Of a stretch of 64,000 nt of DNA, positions 62,936-64,000 are shown one piece after another. A program made the translations under genes and the position numbers. Source of the DNA: Bacteroidales bacterium (GTDB lineage: Bacteria > Bacteroidota > Bacteroidia > Bacteroidales > WCHB1-69); assembly GCA_016288655.1 (NCBI GenBank), contig JAEEKX010000016.1, positions 1 through 64,000 of the forward strand, written 5' to 3'. A model generated the notes under the pieces. The model was given only the letters and a program-made list of their open reading frames with translations. It was not told the origin of the DNA and did no database searches. Numbering within the stretch: position 1 is the first letter of the stretch; each line of letters begins with the position of its first letter.

Positions 62936-64000
62936 TTAGTTCATCTGCACGCGGCCCTGCGTCCGGATCTCCTGCTTGTCGAAAGAGGCAAAGTCGAAGG
63001 TGAGCGAGAAGCGGAGCGTGTTCTCCAGCGGATGGTGCTGGTCAACGGTGAACAGGTAGGCCACGTCAAGCCCGAAGATGCTGTAGTGGATGCCCGCGCC
63101 GAGGGTGATGAACTGACGGTTGCCCTTGGTGGGGTGCTCGAAGAAGTAGCCGGCACGCACGAACAGCAGGTTGCGGTAACTGTATTCCAAGCCGAACGAC
63201 CAGTTCACTTCGTAGAACTCCTCTAAGGAACCACCGGGGGCGTCGCCGAACGACTGGAAGATGCCCTTGGCCACAGAGACGTCGGGATCCTTGCCCGCCA
63301 GAATAACGTAATCGCCTTTCGCATCCACGATGTAATGTCCCGTGGAGTCTTTCGCGTATTGAGGGTTGGTGGGAACCAGCAGTTTGTTGACCTCTACACC
63401 CGCCATCAAACTGTTGTGCTCATCGAAGTCAATGGTGTAACTGACACCGAGTTTCAAGTTGGTGGGCAGGAAGTCACGGCGCATGGTACCGGAAGAGTAG
63501 GAGATCTTGTTGCCGATGTTGGAGATGTTGAGGCCGGCACGCAGGGTGCTGCTCATGTTGCTCTTCTTGAAGGGAAAATCCTGCTCATAGAAAAGGGAGA
63601 CGTCGGCGGCACCGGCTAAACCGGCGTTGGTCTCCACGCCTTCCACATATTGGCCGGCGGTGAGGTTGGAGTAGATGAAGCGCGGAGTGATGGCGATGGA
63701 GAGTTCGTCGATGAGTTTACGGCTGTACCCTAAGTCGATGGAGAACTCGTTGGGCTTCTGGGTGCCCATGTCTTCGCCGTTGATGTCGGTGAAGTTGATG
63801 TCACCCAAGGAGAAATAGCGTAACGAGAACGACAGCGCGTCGTTTTCAGTTATTTTGAAGTAGGTGGAGAGGTAGAGCATGTTGATGTCGTTCACCAATT
63901 TGCGCAGCCAGGGGCTGTAGGAGACGGAGATGCCGAATTTGTTCTTGTTGAAGACGTATTTGGCGGGATTGTGGTGCTGCGAGTTGACGTCGGCGGAGGT
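62936..64000 (-). CDS. porV: T9SS outer-membrane shuttle protein PorV (5' end beyond window)
   Basis: At least 355 residues of a FadL-like outer-membrane barrel are visible; the N-terminus lies outside the window. PorV features include NPAKYVFNKNKFGISVSYSP, WLRKLVNDINMLYLSTY, FSLRYFSLGDINFTDINGED and a long run of barrel strands ending RFSLTFDFASFDKQEI. PorV (LptO) binds the sorting domain of T9SS cargo and hands it to the PorU sortase. This fits the three sorting-domain proteins in the window. porU is often just upstream and may lie beyond the edge. Confidence 0.9.
   Translation of the reverse strand, partial: TSADVNSQHHNPAKYVFNKNKFGISVSYSPWLRKLVNDINMLYLSTYFKITENDALSFSLRYFSLGDINFTDINGEDMGTQKPNEFSIDLGYSRKLIDELSIAITPRFIYSNLTAGQYVEGVETNAGLAGAADVSLFYEQDFPFKKSNMSSTLRAGLNISNIGNKISYSSGTMRRDFLPTNLKLGVSYTIDFDEHNSLMAGVEVNKLLVPTNPQYAKDSTGHYIVDAKGDYVILAGKDPDVSVAKGIFQSFGDAPGGSLEEFYEVNWSFGLEYSYRNLLFVRAGYFFEHPTKGNRQFITLGAGIHYSIFGLDVAYLFTVDQHHPLENTLRFSLTFDFASFDKQEIRTQGRVQMN

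Overview
The window reads as a chromosomal segment of an anaerobic Bacteroidota bacterium, most likely of the order Bacteroidales. Three lines of evidence support this. Intergenic regions repeatedly carry the Bacteroidota promoter element TAnnTTTG, sometimes with a TTG about 19 bp upstream. Three secreted proteins end in type IX secretion (T9SS) sorting domains, and a PorV homologue sits at the right edge. Metabolism looks anaerobic: class III ribonucleotide reductase, ThiH rather than ThiO, a hydrogenase-like iron-sulfur protein and methylmalonyl-CoA mutase. Coding DNA is GC-rich and intergenic DNA AT-rich. I see no phage, integrase, IS transposase, CRISPR array or rRNA.

Layout, left to right. 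Positions 1-4160 hold small lipoprotein genes, a frame-broken membrane LytTR regulator, an esterase-like lipoprotein, a small membrane protein and a tRNA-Gln. Positions 4358-6661 hold a run of bifunctional nuclease, RseC and an M16 peptidase. Positions 6746-8887 hold a three-gene set of DRTGG protein, HATPase and [FeFe]-hydrogenase-like protein, which looks regulatory rather than catalytic. It is followed by a membrane protein with three cytosolic VPxGYF repeats. Positions 9814-18038 are on the minus strand: a TonB protein, then a possible operon reading pgk, udp, lipoprotein, BatA-like, pepD, serine hydrolase. Positions 18181-21000 hold nrdD-nrdG under a cobalamin riboswitch.

Positions 21126-27145 hold a secreted glutathione peroxidase and a TPP-riboswitch-controlled thiSEGCHF operon for the thiazole and pyrimidine branches of thiamine synthesis. 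Positions 27217-30985 hold a Nudix regulator carrying a likely in-frame mini-element insertion, yicC, der and a hotdog protein. Positions 31198-43720 hold T9SS cargo (including a C10 cysteine protease), a thioesterase, clpB, a DUF3160 protein, a CapA-like protein and waaA. Positions 43752-49763 hold an outer-membrane protein, mscS, pfkA, dnaX (split between two frames), a secreted protein and a MerR regulator. Positions 49843-64000 hold mutB, SIMPL, MBL and SIR2 genes, a DUF4139 protein, a subtilisin apparently fused to an outer-membrane barrel, a choice-of-anchor-L T9SS protein, ygiQ-ispF and porV.

The points most worth a second look are the dnaX frame change at the gamma/tau boundary, the non-canonical hydrogenase-like three-gene set, the protease-barrel fusion, the B12 riboswitch on the B12-independent reductase, the mini-element inside the Nudix gene, and two places where a promoter -7 box overlaps the preceding terminator hairpin. 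All functional names are by recognition of motifs and family resemblance; no database search was possible.
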